From positions 9,548,001 to 9,612,000 of the forward strand of contig NC_059416.1 of NCBI RefSeq assembly GCF_905220565.1: DNA of 64,000 nt, given 5' to 3'. Below the pieces are notes generated by a model. That model did no database searches, had not been told where the DNA came from, and worked only from the letters and a program-made list of their open reading frames with translations. Shown here piece by piece: positions 1 to 12,003 of this stretch; the first letter of the stretch is position 1; the number at the start of each line of letters is the position of its first letter. This DNA comes from Melitaea cinxia. Its lineage: Eukaryota > Arthropoda > Insecta > Lepidoptera > Nymphalidae. The position numbers and the translations under genes were made by a program.

Positions 1-2
1 TC

Positions 3-3000
3 GAAGCCTCTAACCTGGGAGCGCGGGTTGCTTTGGTACAGGAGCCATACGTCGGCGGGGAGGGTTGTGTGACGGGTAGGAATGGGATCAGGGTCTTCCA
101 GCCCGTGGACCAAGGAAATGGGACTGTTAAGGCCGCGATCATAATCTTTGGCGCGGACTTTTACGTCAAACAGTACCCGGAACTCACCACGAACAACATC
201 ACAGTGGTAGGGATCCAGGTTCGCGGTAGGGAGATTACCCTGGTTTCGTTCTACTTTGAGCCCGACCTGCCGATGGACTCGTACCTAGCACACCTGCGCC
301 GGGTGCAGCGTGAGACGGGGGCTCGGAGTATGATTGCTGGAGGCGACGCAAACGCCAAATGCGTCTGGTGGGGAAGTCCCGTCACGGACCGTCGAGGAGT
401 AGAGTTGTGCGGGACCTTGGAGGATCTCGGTCTGTCTCTTCTTAACCAAGGGGAAACCCCAACTTACGACACCATCCGCGGCGGCGTGAGGTACAGCAGT
501 TATATTGATATAACTGCTGTATCGCTTGACCTCCTTGGCCTGGTGGACGGCTGGCGCGTGTGTGACGACCTGACTTCCTCGGATCACAACGGCATATCCT
601 TCCTCATAAAATCCAAGTGCATGAACGAAAATAATATTCGGCAGACGACCAGAAAATTTTATACCAAAAAGGCAAATTGGGCCCGGTTTGCTGAGAAACT
701 GGGCCAAATTTACGATCTTAATCAATTTAAAAAAGTCAAAATTCAAAATTCAAAAACAGGATTAGAACTAGACAACCTCGTTTCAAGTTTAAATAACTAC
801 ATAGAGGAGGCATGCACTTGGGCTATTCCACCCATAAAGAGGAAGGAGGTGCTAACTATGCCGTGGTGGAACGAGGAGTTGGCAGCACTAAAGCGCGAGG
901 TGGTCACCAGGAGAAGGAGGATCAGGTGTGCCGCACCGATTAGGCGGGACAAGGTCATCGGGGAGTACCTGGAAGTTAAGGAGAGATATCGGACCGAGAT
1001 TAAAAATGCGCAGACGCGCAGCTGGGTCTCCTTCTGTGAGAGACAGGATGGGGAGAGTGTGTGGGGGGGTATCTATAGGGTACTCGGCAGGACTACCAGG
1101 AGAGTCGAGGATCCACCGCTGGTGGTAAACGGTATGGGGCTAGATGCCAGGGGCTCGGCCCGACTCTTGGCTGAGACCTTCTACCCGGAGGACTCTGAAG
1201 AGGATGACTCCGAGGAGCACCACCGGGTGAGGGTCTTGGCCGAGCGGGCCGACATCGAATCTTCTTCGGGCCAAATCGACCCTCCCTTCAGTCATCTCGA
1301 GTTGAAGCTGGCTAGTCGGTCCTTTGACCCGAAGAAGGCCCCAGGTGCGGACGGTTTCACCGCCGATATATGTCTGCACGCTATTGAACTGGACCCGGAT
1401 CTCTTTTTGTGCATCTTCAACAAGTGCCTCGAGCTCCACCATTTTCCTGGGCCCTGGAAGGAGGCGACGGTGATCTTCCTCCGGAAACCGGGTAAGGACA
1501 CTTACACAACCCCAAAATCATACCGTCCAATCGGGCTCCTTCCGGTGCTAGGGAAAATCTTGGAGAAGATGCTCGTCGCCAGGCTACAATATCACCTAGT
1601 GCCCAAGCTCAGTACTCGCCAGTTTGGGTTCATGCCACAGCGAAGCACCGAGGACGCCCTCTACACCCTGGTGAAACACATCAGACACAATCTGGAGAGG
1701 AAGAGGATTGTCGTACTGGTATCGCTGGATATAGAGGGCGCCTTCGACAACGCTTGGTGGCCCAAGATTAGAGCCAGACTGGCTGAGGAAAAGTGCCCCA
1801 ATAACATCCGGAGGCTTCTGGGCAGTTACCTGAGTGACAGGCGTGCCAGGGCGAGGTACTTGGGGGAGGAGCACATAAGAGACACTGGGAAGGGCTGCGT
1901 GCAGGGGTCTATCGGTGGGCCGATATTGTGGAATCTGCTCTTGGATCCACTGCTTCGGGAGATGGAGGCCAAAGGCGATTACGCGCAGGCCTTCGCGGAC
2001 GATGTTGTGTTGGTATTTGAGGGTGAGACGGGCCTCGAGATCGAGCGGCGGGCCAATGCCGCCCTCGAACGTGTGAGGGCGTGGGGCCAGTCTAATAAGC
2101 TCCGGTTTGCGCCTCACAAGACCAATGCTATGGTTGTGACGCGCAAACTGAAGTATGACACCCTACGTCTCCACATGGGCGGGGTCGACATTGTCCTGTC
2201 GCACGAAATCAAGCTGCTGGGGGTCGTCATAGACCACAAATTGACTTTCAACGCCCACGTCGCGAACGTCTGCAGGCGCGCGCTCGCCTTTTACCACCAG
2301 CTGGCCCGTGCGGCTAAGACCAGCTGGGGTCTCCATCCCGAAGTTATCCGCACTATTTACAGAGCGGTGGTTGAGCCCGTGATCTTGTATGCGGCTGCCG
2401 TTTGGGCGCCGGCCGTGGACAAGCTCGGTGTCCGTAAGCAGCTGAACGTGGTCCAGCGGGGCTTCGCGCAGAAGCTGTGTAGGGCATACCGAACCACCTC
2501 CCTGAACTCGGTATTGCTGCTCGCTGGGATACTCCCCCTCGACCTCCGTGTTCGCGAAGCGGCGACTTTATACGAGGCGCGGAGGGGGGTGCCCCAGCGG
2601 GTGATAGGGGATCGGGAGGTGGAGCGGATGTCCTCGGCTCTGCGGTCTCCGCATCCCGCCTGTCATGTCGACCTCGAGTTCAAGTGCCTGGTCGACCAAG
2701 AACAGTTTACCGCACATAGCGAACACGAAGTTAACATCTTTACGGACGGCAGCAAGATTGAGGGCAAGGTGGGGGCGGCCCTGTCCGTATGGACTGGCGC
2801 CGCCGAAGCTAGAACCCTCAAGCTTGCTTTGCCGTCCTATTGCACGGTGTACCAGGCGGAACTCTTGGCGATATGCCGGGCGGCGCGGATGGCCGCAGAT
2901 AACTTGGCCGGATCAGTCGGGATATACTCTGACTCCCTGTCGGCACTGCTCACACTCAAGAATCTAAAAGCCCTCCATCCCCTGGCCGTAGAGGCGAGGG

Positions 3001-3596
3001 AACACCTGCGAAGGGCTCTGCTCCGGGACAAACATATAGAATTGTTCTGGATCAAAGCCCACGCAGGGCTAGAGGGGAACGAGCGTGCCGACCATCTGGC
3101 CAAGGAGGCTGCGCTGAAGTCCAAACGCACGTTTGACTACGACAGCTGCCCGGTTTCGTTCGTCAAGCGGAGCATTCGCATGCAATCACTTGATGAATGG
3201 AACCAGCGGTATCGGGCTGGCGAAACGGCTGGTGTCACCAAGGTCTTCTTCCCTGACGCGACGGCCGCACACAGGATCATAGGTAAAATAAAGGTGGACA
3301 GGTTTGTCACTCAGGTGTTGACGGGGCATGGCGGATTCTCCGAGTACTTGTACCGCTTCAAGTGCAAGGAGAGTCCGTCGTGCGTCTGCGACCCTGAGTG
3401 TTCGGAATCTGTCCTCCACGTCCTCCTGGACTGCCCAACCATAGAATACGAGAGACTGCGTCTTGAAAGTCGGTTGGGAGCAAAATTGACTAAAAATACC
3501 TTGCCAAAACTGCTAGAAAACACAAATGCTAGAGAGCTGTTCCTGCAGTTTTGTAAAAATGCTGCAATAAAAGTAAACAATAGGAACAAAAATTAG
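3..3596 (+). CDS. R1-clade non-LTR retrotransposon ORF2 (EN-RT-RNase H), 5' end cut by window edge
   Basis: This is the pol-like protein of a LINE. It nicks target DNA and reverse-transcribes its own RNA at the nick. The frame is open from base 3, so the true start lies left of the window. In order: an apurinic-type endonuclease remnant (VQEPYVG near 33, GGDANAKCVWWGS near 340, SSDHNGISFLI near 580); a reverse transcriptase (GADGF near 1344, QFGFMPQRSTEDA near 1618, VSLDIEGAFDNAWW near 1720, QGSIGGPILWN near 1903, catalytic FADD near 1992); an RNase H domain (TDGSK near 2742, YQAELLAI, YSDSLSALLTL, HAGLEGNERADHLAKEA); and a Cys/His motif near 3380 (CVCDPECSESVLHVLLDC). All catalytic acidic residues are present and about 1190 codons are uninterrupted, which suggests a young copy. 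Domain order and the FADD box fit the R1 clade (R1/TRAS/SART/Waldo relatives). The clade call is inference from motif style. Confidence 0.93.
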   Translation, partial: EASNLGARVALVQEPYVGGEGCVTGRNGIRVFQPVDQGNGTVKAAIIIFGADFYVKQYPELTTNNITVVGIQVRGREITLVSFYFEPDLPMDSYLAHLRRVQRETGARSMIAGGDANAKCVWWGSPVTDRRGVELCGTLEDLGLSLLNQGETPTYDTIRGGVRYSSYIDITAVSLDLLGLVDGWRVCDDLTSSDHNGISFLIKSKCMNENNIRQTTRKFYTKKANWARFAEKLGQIYDLNQFKKVKIQNSKTGLELDNLVSSLNNYIEEACTWAIPPIKRKEVLTMPWWNEELAALKREVVTRRRRIRCAAPIRRDKVIGEYLEVKERYRTEIKNAQTRSWVSFCERQDGESVWGGIYRVLGRTTRRVEDPPLVVNGMGLDARGSARLLAETFYPEDSEEDDSEEHHRVRVLAERADIESSSGQIDPPFSHLELKLASRSFDPKKAPGADGFTADICLHAIELDPDLFLCIFNKCLELHHFPGPWKEATVIFLRKPGKDTYTTPKSYRPIGLLPVLGKILEKMLVARLQYHLVPKLSTRQFGFMPQRSTEDALYTLVKHIRHNLERKRIVVLVSLDIEGAFDNAWWPKIRARLAEEKCPNNIRRLLGSYLSDRRARARYLGEEHIRDTGKGCVQGSIGGPILWNLLLDPLLREMEAKGDYAQAFADDVVLVFEGETGLEIERRANAALERVRAWGQSNKLRFAPHKTNAMVVTRKLKYDTLRLHMGGVDIVLSHEIKLLGVVIDHKLTFNAHVANVCRRALAFYHQLARAAKTSWGLHPEVIRTIYRAVVEPVILYAAAVWAPAVDKLGVRKQLNVVQRGFAQKLCRAYRTTSLNSVLLLAGILPLDLRVREAATLYEARRGVPQRVIGDREVERMSSALRSPHPACHVDLEFKCLVDQEQFTAHSEHEVNIFTDGSKIEGKVGAALSVWTGAAEARTLKLALPSYCTVYQAELLAICRAARMAADNLAGSVGIYSDSLSALLTLKNLKALHPLAVEAREHLRRALLRDKHIELFWIKAHAGLEGNERADHLAKEAALKSKRTFDYDSCPVSFVKRSIRMQSLDEWNQRYRAGETAGVTKVFFPDATAAHRIIGKIKVDRFVTQVLTGHGGFSEYLYRFKCKESPSCVCDPECSESVLHVLLDCPTIEYERLRLESRLGAKLTKNTLPKLLENTNARELFLQFCKNAAIKVNNRNKN

Positions 3597-4737
<1,141 letters not shown>

Positions 4738-5324
4738 TAAAGTATGATTATGTTGTTTTAAGCTGACAATTTTCTTCATTATAAATTAATTCGACGTTGT
4801 TTTCGATTTATTCTCGCCGTCCTTTGTCCAAGCTTTTAGCGTGAGGACCAACTTTTTTAAAACATACTTTTATTATTGTGCTATTCTTTTATTGAGTTCA
4901 AGTACATGACATAACATTTACAAGACTATTGTTTATAACGCAAATAGGATACTACAGATGTACTAGGTGACGTCATAAGTTTTTATCATAGGATAACCAC
5001 CTTAATTGTTACGTTCCAAAGCGAGACATTTAATGTTATAGAGTCACGCGCCAAGGTTGCATTATCACTGTATGCGATATGTCGCAGACGCCATCAGGGT
5101 CAACTTGTGACTCTAAGATGTTGATGTACCGTATATAAGTAATTCAGGAATTCATTATCAAAATTAGTCAATTAAAAAGGTTTTCACAATACCACCTACG
5201 AGAATATTTGAATGAAAACTTATTTGGAATAGGCCATGTTTGAAATGGAATCCAAACTGAGACTGCCATAGTAGCAGCCAGTGCTGACGTATTCCATGAT
5301 CTCTTATTCTTTGCCTTTTTCACT
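4738..5324. other. AT-rich spacer, no recognised feature
   Basis: No coding pattern, RNA gene or known repeat was recognised here on either strand. Confidence 0.5.
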
Positions 5325-5478
5325 TGAGGTAGTCTGGAAGTGATCACTCTCTTAGCGATAAGACCGCCTTTTGTACATATTTATGTTTTTCCTTTACACA
5401 TACCTTTTTTATTTCGACGTTTAATGTCGTAAGACTCGTAAGCTTTGTGTACAATAAAGCATATTTGTATGTATTGTA
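5325..5478 (+). mobile_element. LINE 3' tail (TCTGGAAG / GCGATAAG / ACAATAAAG type)
   Basis: The sequence runs from a TAGTCTGGAAG box through TAGCGATAAGACCGCC to TTGTACATA and a terminal TGTACAATAAAG polyadenylation-type signal. Related tails occur at 29150-29290 and 34060-34195 in the same orientation. This arrangement is common at the 3' ends of lepidopteran non-LTR elements; the family is not assigned. Confidence 0.55.
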
Positions 5479-5789
5479 CAAAAATAGCCGCGCTGCATTT
5501 AAATTATTCATATACATCGATATATAGGTGAGCAATATTGTTTGTCGAAAAGGTCATGGACACAGGTTTTTGAAGGCTTTAAATATTAAGAGAAACGTAC
5601 GAACCAAATATATTGATATTCAAGGTTATGGAGTCAAGGTCAAAGAATGAGTATCGAACTTAAGTTGTACGTAAGATTTTCTGATTTCGCTGTAAAGTCA
5701 ACGATATTTTTAACGTTTTTACCGTTACGTTTTCTTTTAAATATTTAAACAAATGTATTTTTATTCTTATATTATTTCTCGTTTTACAC

Positions 5790-6105
5790 GCTTCAGCCTG
5801 TAATATCCCACTACTGAGCATAGGCCTCTTTCCCCATGTAGGAGAAGGATCAAAGCTTAATCCACCACGCTGCTCCAATGCGGGTTGACGGATATATTCC
5901 CTACTATGAATAACGATCGCTATCAGGTGTGCATGATAACAACCGGGACCGACGGCTTTACGTGCTCTCCGAGGCACGGCGGGGAGACCCACAAGGACTG
6001 CACAAACACCCAGACCACGATAAACACCTGTATGGCCAACACAAATGTTTGTAATGTGCGGGGTATCGAACCCGCAACCATCAGCGCAATCGGCATAATC
6101 CATGG
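5790..6105 (-). mobile_element. tRNA-headed SINE (family S1), full length, with 12-bp target duplication
   Basis: On the minus strand a tRNA-like head with a B box (GGTTCGATACCCCGC) is followed by a body and a tail ending GGGATATTACAGGCTGAAG. It is flanked by perfect 12-bp direct repeats CTCGTTTTACAC at 5778-5789 and 6106-6117, the hallmark of LINE-mediated insertion. It matches the copy at 35551-35894. Small ORFs overlapping it are not genes. Confidence 0.88.
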
Positions 6106-6184
6106 CTCGTTTTACACATTTTTTTATTATTATCTTCAAATCCTCAAATTTTATTGTTACAGAAACACACCGAACATATTATAT

Positions 6185-6590
6185 TTTTAAATCGTTTGTT
6201 ATTAGAGTTAGTTGAGTTCGACGAAATATAATAAATATAAGTAATACCAATATATAAAATATTTTTACTAGTTATTTTTTACCTATACCACGAGTAACGG
6301 TTAATTACTTTGGTAGGTTTAACTGAGGTAGGGCACAGCAGGAATTTCCTGCTCAAAATATGGAGCAGCCCGACTGGGGTAGTACCTCGACCTTACAGAA
6401 GATTACAGCTAAATAATACTGTTTTCAAGCAGTGTTGTGTTCCTGTTAGTGAGTACTGTGACCAGCGCTCCGGGAGGGAATTGGGGATAGGGTCAGCAAC
6501 GCGCTTGTGATGCTTTTGGTGTTACAGACGTCAATAAGCTATGGTAATCGTTTACGCTTGATTACCGACCTACTTATATAAAAACGCATA
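6185..6590 (+). mobile_element. Dispersed repeat family D, near full length
   Basis: It begins TTTTAAATCGTTTGTTATTAG, passes through GCAGGAATTTCCTGCTCAAA and ATGGAGCAGCCCGACTGGGG, and ends near the region that reads GCTTGTTTGCCGAC in better copies. A closely similar copy in the same orientation is at 21455-21870, including about 150 bp of shared 5' sequence. Shorter copies are at 12627, 14396, 17116, 46665-47235 and 49712. It is probably a SINE or a LINE tail. Confidence 0.75.
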
Positions 6591-9447
6591 TATTAGGTTA
6601 TGTGTTTGTGAACAAAATAAATCTTCTTTAAATATAAGAACAGGGCCTTTGTATTCTTATTTAGTCATAGTATAGTTACAAACTGATACCATAATTCTTT
6701 CATCGAAATTCCTTGAAACTTACGTAGGTTATACGATGTGTTTATACTTTTTTACAGGATACCTATCTATACCCGTTGTATTTATTCTTTTCAAATCCCG
6801 GTCTCTAATAATGTAACAGATTCTTTGTTGTTTCTACTTTGGTTTTATCTACCTGCGTTTTTGTGGACGTAAAAGGGCATCAACAAAAGAGTGTTAAACA
6901 AAAAAAATTATATGTATATATATATAATATAACCTGCAAATCGTCTGTGTGACGTAACGATTAGTTTTGCCAAAGTTAACGACTAGTTTGCCAAAAGCTT
7001 CAAATAAAATTAAGGTGATTTTTATAGGAAAAATAAAAAATAGATTCAATTGTATTTATATTTTAAGTTGGCAATCCTAGTAAAGATGCATATTAATAAT
7101 AATAAAAAAAACAGTAATTGTTTATCGCTAAAATAATATTGTAAATGTTGTAATAAATTAACAAGTTTATTATATCTGTGAACTCTTTTTAATAAAACAA
7201 CATTAAATTATAAATATCAGAAATAATAAAACGCGGAGAAGGTTCACTAGCTTGTAGTGTTATTCGCTTATCGGTCATTTAGATTAACGGAGATAGAAAT
7301 TTGAATTTTTAATATATTGAGACTTTAATACAGTTTGATTTTATCAAACCTTTTTCCTTTTGTAAATGATATCACAGATAGATTATAGTGATCGGCCGTC
7401 TGTTAAGACACACACACATAAAGGCTAAGGTAGTGGATATGAGATCCTTGACAGTCAATATTAGATATAAATTAAGATCATTTTAAATTCAGGTGCTTTC
7501 TCCCTAAGATACACGCTTAGACAAACTCTATCGGTCTACTCAGTAGCTTCATCTCATTATCCACCTACTAGGTGACGTTATCAAGGTAAACCAACAATAG
7601 ACATTTCAAACAATACTGTATTTGGTTCTCTTCAAGAAGGGATCCTATACTATTTTGACAAGTCCTCTTTTCCAAAATGATCTGATACTTCAGACCCCAT
7701 AGCCAAAATGACTTTAAAAATCTCAGCTCTTGTCATTTCGTAGTGATAAAATATACTTACAAGATTAAAAACTTTGCTGTTTTAAATTATGTCGACCCTT
7801 AAATACCAACTTCGACCCCTTAAAGCGGACGATCACCTTTCCCCAATACAGATCATAAACAAAATATATTTTTTGCAACGAACAACTTGAAACGTTATAC
7901 CTCAGTGTGTGACTCAGAATCTTATTTGTAGTATAAATTATCCACTCTATACAAAGGTTTTAAGGCTTATAATCGTTTGGTATGTATGTTATCGATTCGC
8001 AACACAAAACCTCAAAGCTTTATTTATACACGCACGGAATATAAATGTGTGTTAATTACATTGATACTGTTATTGAAGATTGCTTTAATTAAAACTCTTT
8101 CTCTGACATACAGAGACTAAATTCAAGGAGCATGTTACATGTTTTGTCTTGTTAAGTTAAAGTTATCTACGGAATTCCTTGTTTTTTGTTACGTGTTGTT
8201 TATCAGTCAATGTTATTAAAGTAGGTGATTGTTTGTTTTTTTTTCTGTATTGTTTTTTTTGTATTTTTTTTTTTAAATTATATATAACTCACGGAGCTTC
8301 AAAGATAATGATATCTATGTTTTATTAATTGATTTAGCCTACAGGCAACATCGACAACATAAGCTTTTTGGGTATAGACCTCTTCCTCCATGTAAAAGGG
8401 TCGGAGCTTAATCCACCACGAAATTTTAAAATTTGCTAACATTTACTAAAATAATTTATTCAAACACGCTTCACTTTTGTTTCGGTAATTTTAGTACAAA
8501 TCATAATTTCCTATGTTTCAAATAAATATTATTTTCACCAGTTACGACTGTTTTAACTTCCGCTAAGCATCCATCGCAAGTACGGAAATGATAGCGTAAA
8601 CACTTCAATGTTTACCTACCGGTCAGTAGTGATAATGTCACGAACTGTATACATACACATTATTTTCATTCCCAGTGTCATTGATCAAGTATCGTCCATT
8701 GTTTGTATTATGTAACTTATTAATGCGATCGATTTTACTATTAACAGTAAATTGTAATATTTCATTGATTAACAGATTGCATTCATTATTTTATTATTAC
8801 AAACAGTATGTAGCCGCATATATAGTTCTAACAGGGTAAATGTGTCTTTTAGTTGAGCATATTTTAAATACTTCACCCATTCTATGAGACATTACAAATA
8901 AACATAATTATGACATAAAAATTATACGCATGACTGTTTGTTCTTAAATATTTATGTACACATGTCTCTACTCATATGTATTACCTCTGATTCATTTTTC
9001 TTATCATATCTTTTTATGTTATTATCATACATCTACCTACAATAAAAAGCAATAAATCATGTTTGCCAATTGTCATCGTTATAATTCAAATTACTATTTC
9101 GCTTAAATGATAGATAATGAATTACGATTTTGTAAAAAACCACAAACTTTATTTTAATAAGTGTTGGTAATTAAGACTTTAATTAATAATAATTGACTTA
9201 ACTAATGTTGATGTTACAAAAATATTACATTACTTATACTACTTCTATAAAGAAAATGAATTAAAAATAAATCGTTCGAATTCCTATCAACCCACAAGTG
9301 TGATGGGATATTGTTAATAACTACATTGTGTCAGCATACAACTTTAATGTAATTATGTTTGTATAACAGGTCGGTGAAAAAGCTTTTTTGTATTTTCTAG
9401 TAAAAAGTTGCAATAAAATCTTTCGTATTGTTTGTAACTGGCCAGTT
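6591..9447. other. AT-rich intronic DNA, mostly unassigned
   Basis: No exon was recognised. The stretch lies left of ZIP13 exon 2, so later ZIP exons were sought here on the minus strand (conserved HEIPHE-type motif) and not seen. A SINE S1 3' fragment on the minus strand is at 8367-8422 (TGGGTATAGACCTCTTCC and GAGCTTAATCCACCACG). Confidence 0.45.
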
Positions 9448-10232
9448 TAGATACCAAGATAATTGTGTTTGCTCGCAAACGAAAAAAAAAACCGACTTCA
9501 ATTACATCGACGAGTAATACAACGTATATCGACGAAAAAATAGTCAAGCAACTACGCGTTATCAAAGATTACTCAAAAAGTAGTTATCAGATCTCAATAA
9601 AATTTATATGTGACCATATGACAAACATCAGCTTGCGATTAAATTAAAAATTATTAAAATCGGTACACCCAGTAAAAAGTTATTGCGGATTTTCAAGAGT
9701 TTCCCTCGATTTCTCTGGGATCTCATCATCAGATCCTTGTTTCCTTATCATGGTACTAAACTAGGGATATCTTCTTTCCAACAAAAAAAGAATTATCAAA
9801 ATCGGTACATCCAGTAAAAAGTTATGCGGTATAAATACAACGTAGGTCGACGAAAAAAGCGTCAAGTAAAAACGCATTATTAGATATAATAATAATACTT
9901 AATAATAATAATAATACTTTTTTATTTGCAACATCCACACAAATCAATAATACATATGCATTAAGCTAAACATTTAAATTATACAATAAGGATATTGCAA
10001 ACCCGGTCTCAAGCTCGGCATATGCTGGCAGAGCTGTCAGCGCCGATATAACTCGAAAAGTAGTTGTTAGATCTCAAATAAATTTAAATGGGACCAATTG
10101 GCACACACCACCTTTCGATTAAAACAAAATTTGTCGAAATCGGTCTACCCGGTCAAAAGTTCTGATGTAACATACATTAAAAAAAAAAATATAGTCGAAT
10201 TGAGAACCTCCTCCTTTTTTGGAAGTCGGTTA
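9448..10232 (+). mobile_element. Degenerate tandem or nested copies of the ACCGACTTCAA...TTGAAGTCGGT element
   Basis: It starts ATAATTGTGTTTGC followed by AAACCGACTTCAATTACATCG, continues with AATCGGTACACCCAGTAAAAAG and TTTCCCTCGATTTCTCTGGG, then restarts (a second ATACAACGTAGGTCGACG near 9838) and ends GGAAGTCGGTTAAAAA at about 10232. The family has inverted ends ACCGACTTCAA/TTGAAGTCGGT. A mariner fragment follows directly. Confidence 0.75.
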
Positions 10233-11237
10233 AAAAGGGAAAATGCAACTCAAGCCACGAAAAAAATTTTTGACGTTTATGGACGTAATGCAGTGTCAGT
10301 AAGAGTCACACAAGATTGGGTTAAGCGTTTTCAGTCAGGAAATTTTGAATTCAAAGATGCATTTCGCTCTGGTCGCCCAGTTACGGATTAACGTGACGAT
10401 TTTTTTTTTTGAAAAAAGGGAGCTAGTTCGACATTGGATTAGTTACCATATAAATTGTCAATTCACCATAAAATAGTTTTGACCCATTTGAAAACGGCTG
10501 GCTATACAAAGAAGCTCGATATATGGGTGCTGCATGAACTCACTGAACGAAATCTAATGAACCGTGTATTCATTTGCGATTGACGTAATGATATCGAACC
10601 ATTTGTGAAGAGATTGATCACTGGTGACAAAAAGTGGATCACCTACGATAAGAATGTAAGAAAGAAATCGTAGTCGAAGAACGGACAAGCTGCACAGACT
10701 ATCACAAACATGGTGATGTTGAGTGTATAGTGGGACAGGAAAGATATCATTCATTATGAGCTTTTACCGCCAGGCAAACTATCGATTTGAATTACTTAGT
10801 AGAAACAGCTGAACAGACAAGAAGTTGAAGAGACAAGAAATTGAGAATAAGCGGCCAGAAATGATCAACAGGTCATTCATCACAACAACGCCCGACCACA
10901 TACATCTTTAGGCGCTCAAAAATTGAGAGTTTATCTGGGAAGTCTTAATGCATCTACCATATAACCCCTCAGATTTCCATCTTTTTCGGTCTCTTCAGAA
11001 TTCTTTAGGTAGTGTAAAGTTAAAATCAAGAGAGGACTGTCAAAACTACTTGCCGCGATTTTTTAATGAGAAGTTCTAAAACTCTACAGTAACGGACTCC
11101 TGTCAATACTGACGAGATGGCGGCAAGTTATCGAACCAAATGGTACATATTTATTAAAATTAATGTAAACAATTGTTGTAAAACCGTACCTTGAATTTCT
11201 ATATAAAATATGCAGAAACTTTTCCCCCGACCTAATA
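10233..11237 (+). pseudogene. mariner-type DNA transposon relic (transposase pseudogene)
   Basis: Transposase of a Tc1/mariner element, broken by stops and frameshifts. Recognisable pieces: ATKKIFDVYGRNAVSV and QDWVKRFQSGNFEFKDA (paired-domain-like N-terminal region, 10250-10360); LHELTERNLMNR (near 10530); the first catalytic Asp block ITGDKKWITYD (near 10615); NNARPHTSLGAQ (near 10880), where the usual catalytic Asp before NARPH is Asn; and PYNPSDFHLFRSLQ (near 10960) with the third Asp. A mariner-like 3' terminal inverted repeat, GAAACTTTTCCCCCGACCTAA, closes it at about 11216-11236. The 5' inverted repeat is missing, lost against the preceding repeat. It is inactive. Confidence 0.9.
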
Positions 11238-11889
11238 TTTAACCCTAATGATTAAAGATTCGATACTATTTCGGAGGCGTATTTATTTTTGTAGAAAAAG
11301 TTGAGTATTTTCATGTATAAATTTTTTTTATACAACTATGTCTGCAAACAAGCGTACGACTCATCTGATGGTAGTGGTTATTCGTTCTCGAGTTTTAAAA
11401 AACGCTTATTTTTTATTTAAGACTGTTATTAAAGGGCCTTTAGTGAACATTATATCGATTTTCTTCAGAAACTTATAACAAATGAACGGAGTTCGAACGT
11501 CCAGTCACTGGGGCTTTGAATTTTTCTACGACAAATACCTTACCGATTGATTGATTCAGACTGTAACATCACAAACACGTTTATACAGACATAGCCGTAC
11601 TCATTTTAAAAAATACCTGTCGTGTGATAAAAATTTCATTATTTTTAAAAATATAGAATTGGCGTTATTTTGTGTTTAAAATTATTAAGCCCATTCATTG
11701 TAGTACTTTTAGGCACATTATTCTAGGTCAACCAGGTCATTTATTACGTAAAATAGTTAACATATTTAGTTAATTAAATAATTTCTCCTCTTTACATCTA
11801 AGCAAGTCATCATATACGTAATTACGAAAATAAAAAACGTTATATCATATTTGAATAATAAAAATATGGTGATGTTTAAGTATTCATAC
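11238..11889. other. AT-rich intron sequence downstream of ZIP13 exon 2
   Basis: Nothing recognised other than the intron start (GTATGAATA on the minus strand, first base 11889). Confidence 0.4.
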
Positions 11890-12003
11890 CTTTAGTGGCG
11901 GCGAGGTCGTGCTGCCATGCTTCGGGTAGCAAATGTAGGAATACATCTCCCAGTAAACCTCCCACTGCGAAGCTTAGCAGTATCCTTAAAGTTGCCGCTC
12001 CAG
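11890..12003 (-). CDS. Zip99C: ZIP13-like exon 2
   Basis: 114-nt internal exon with AG acceptor at 12005-12004 and GT donor at 11889-11888. It encodes the conserved ZIP transmembrane segment with GGLLGDVFLHLLPEAW. The longer open frame extending right to 12106 reads into the intron and a SINE and is not coding. Confidence 0.88.
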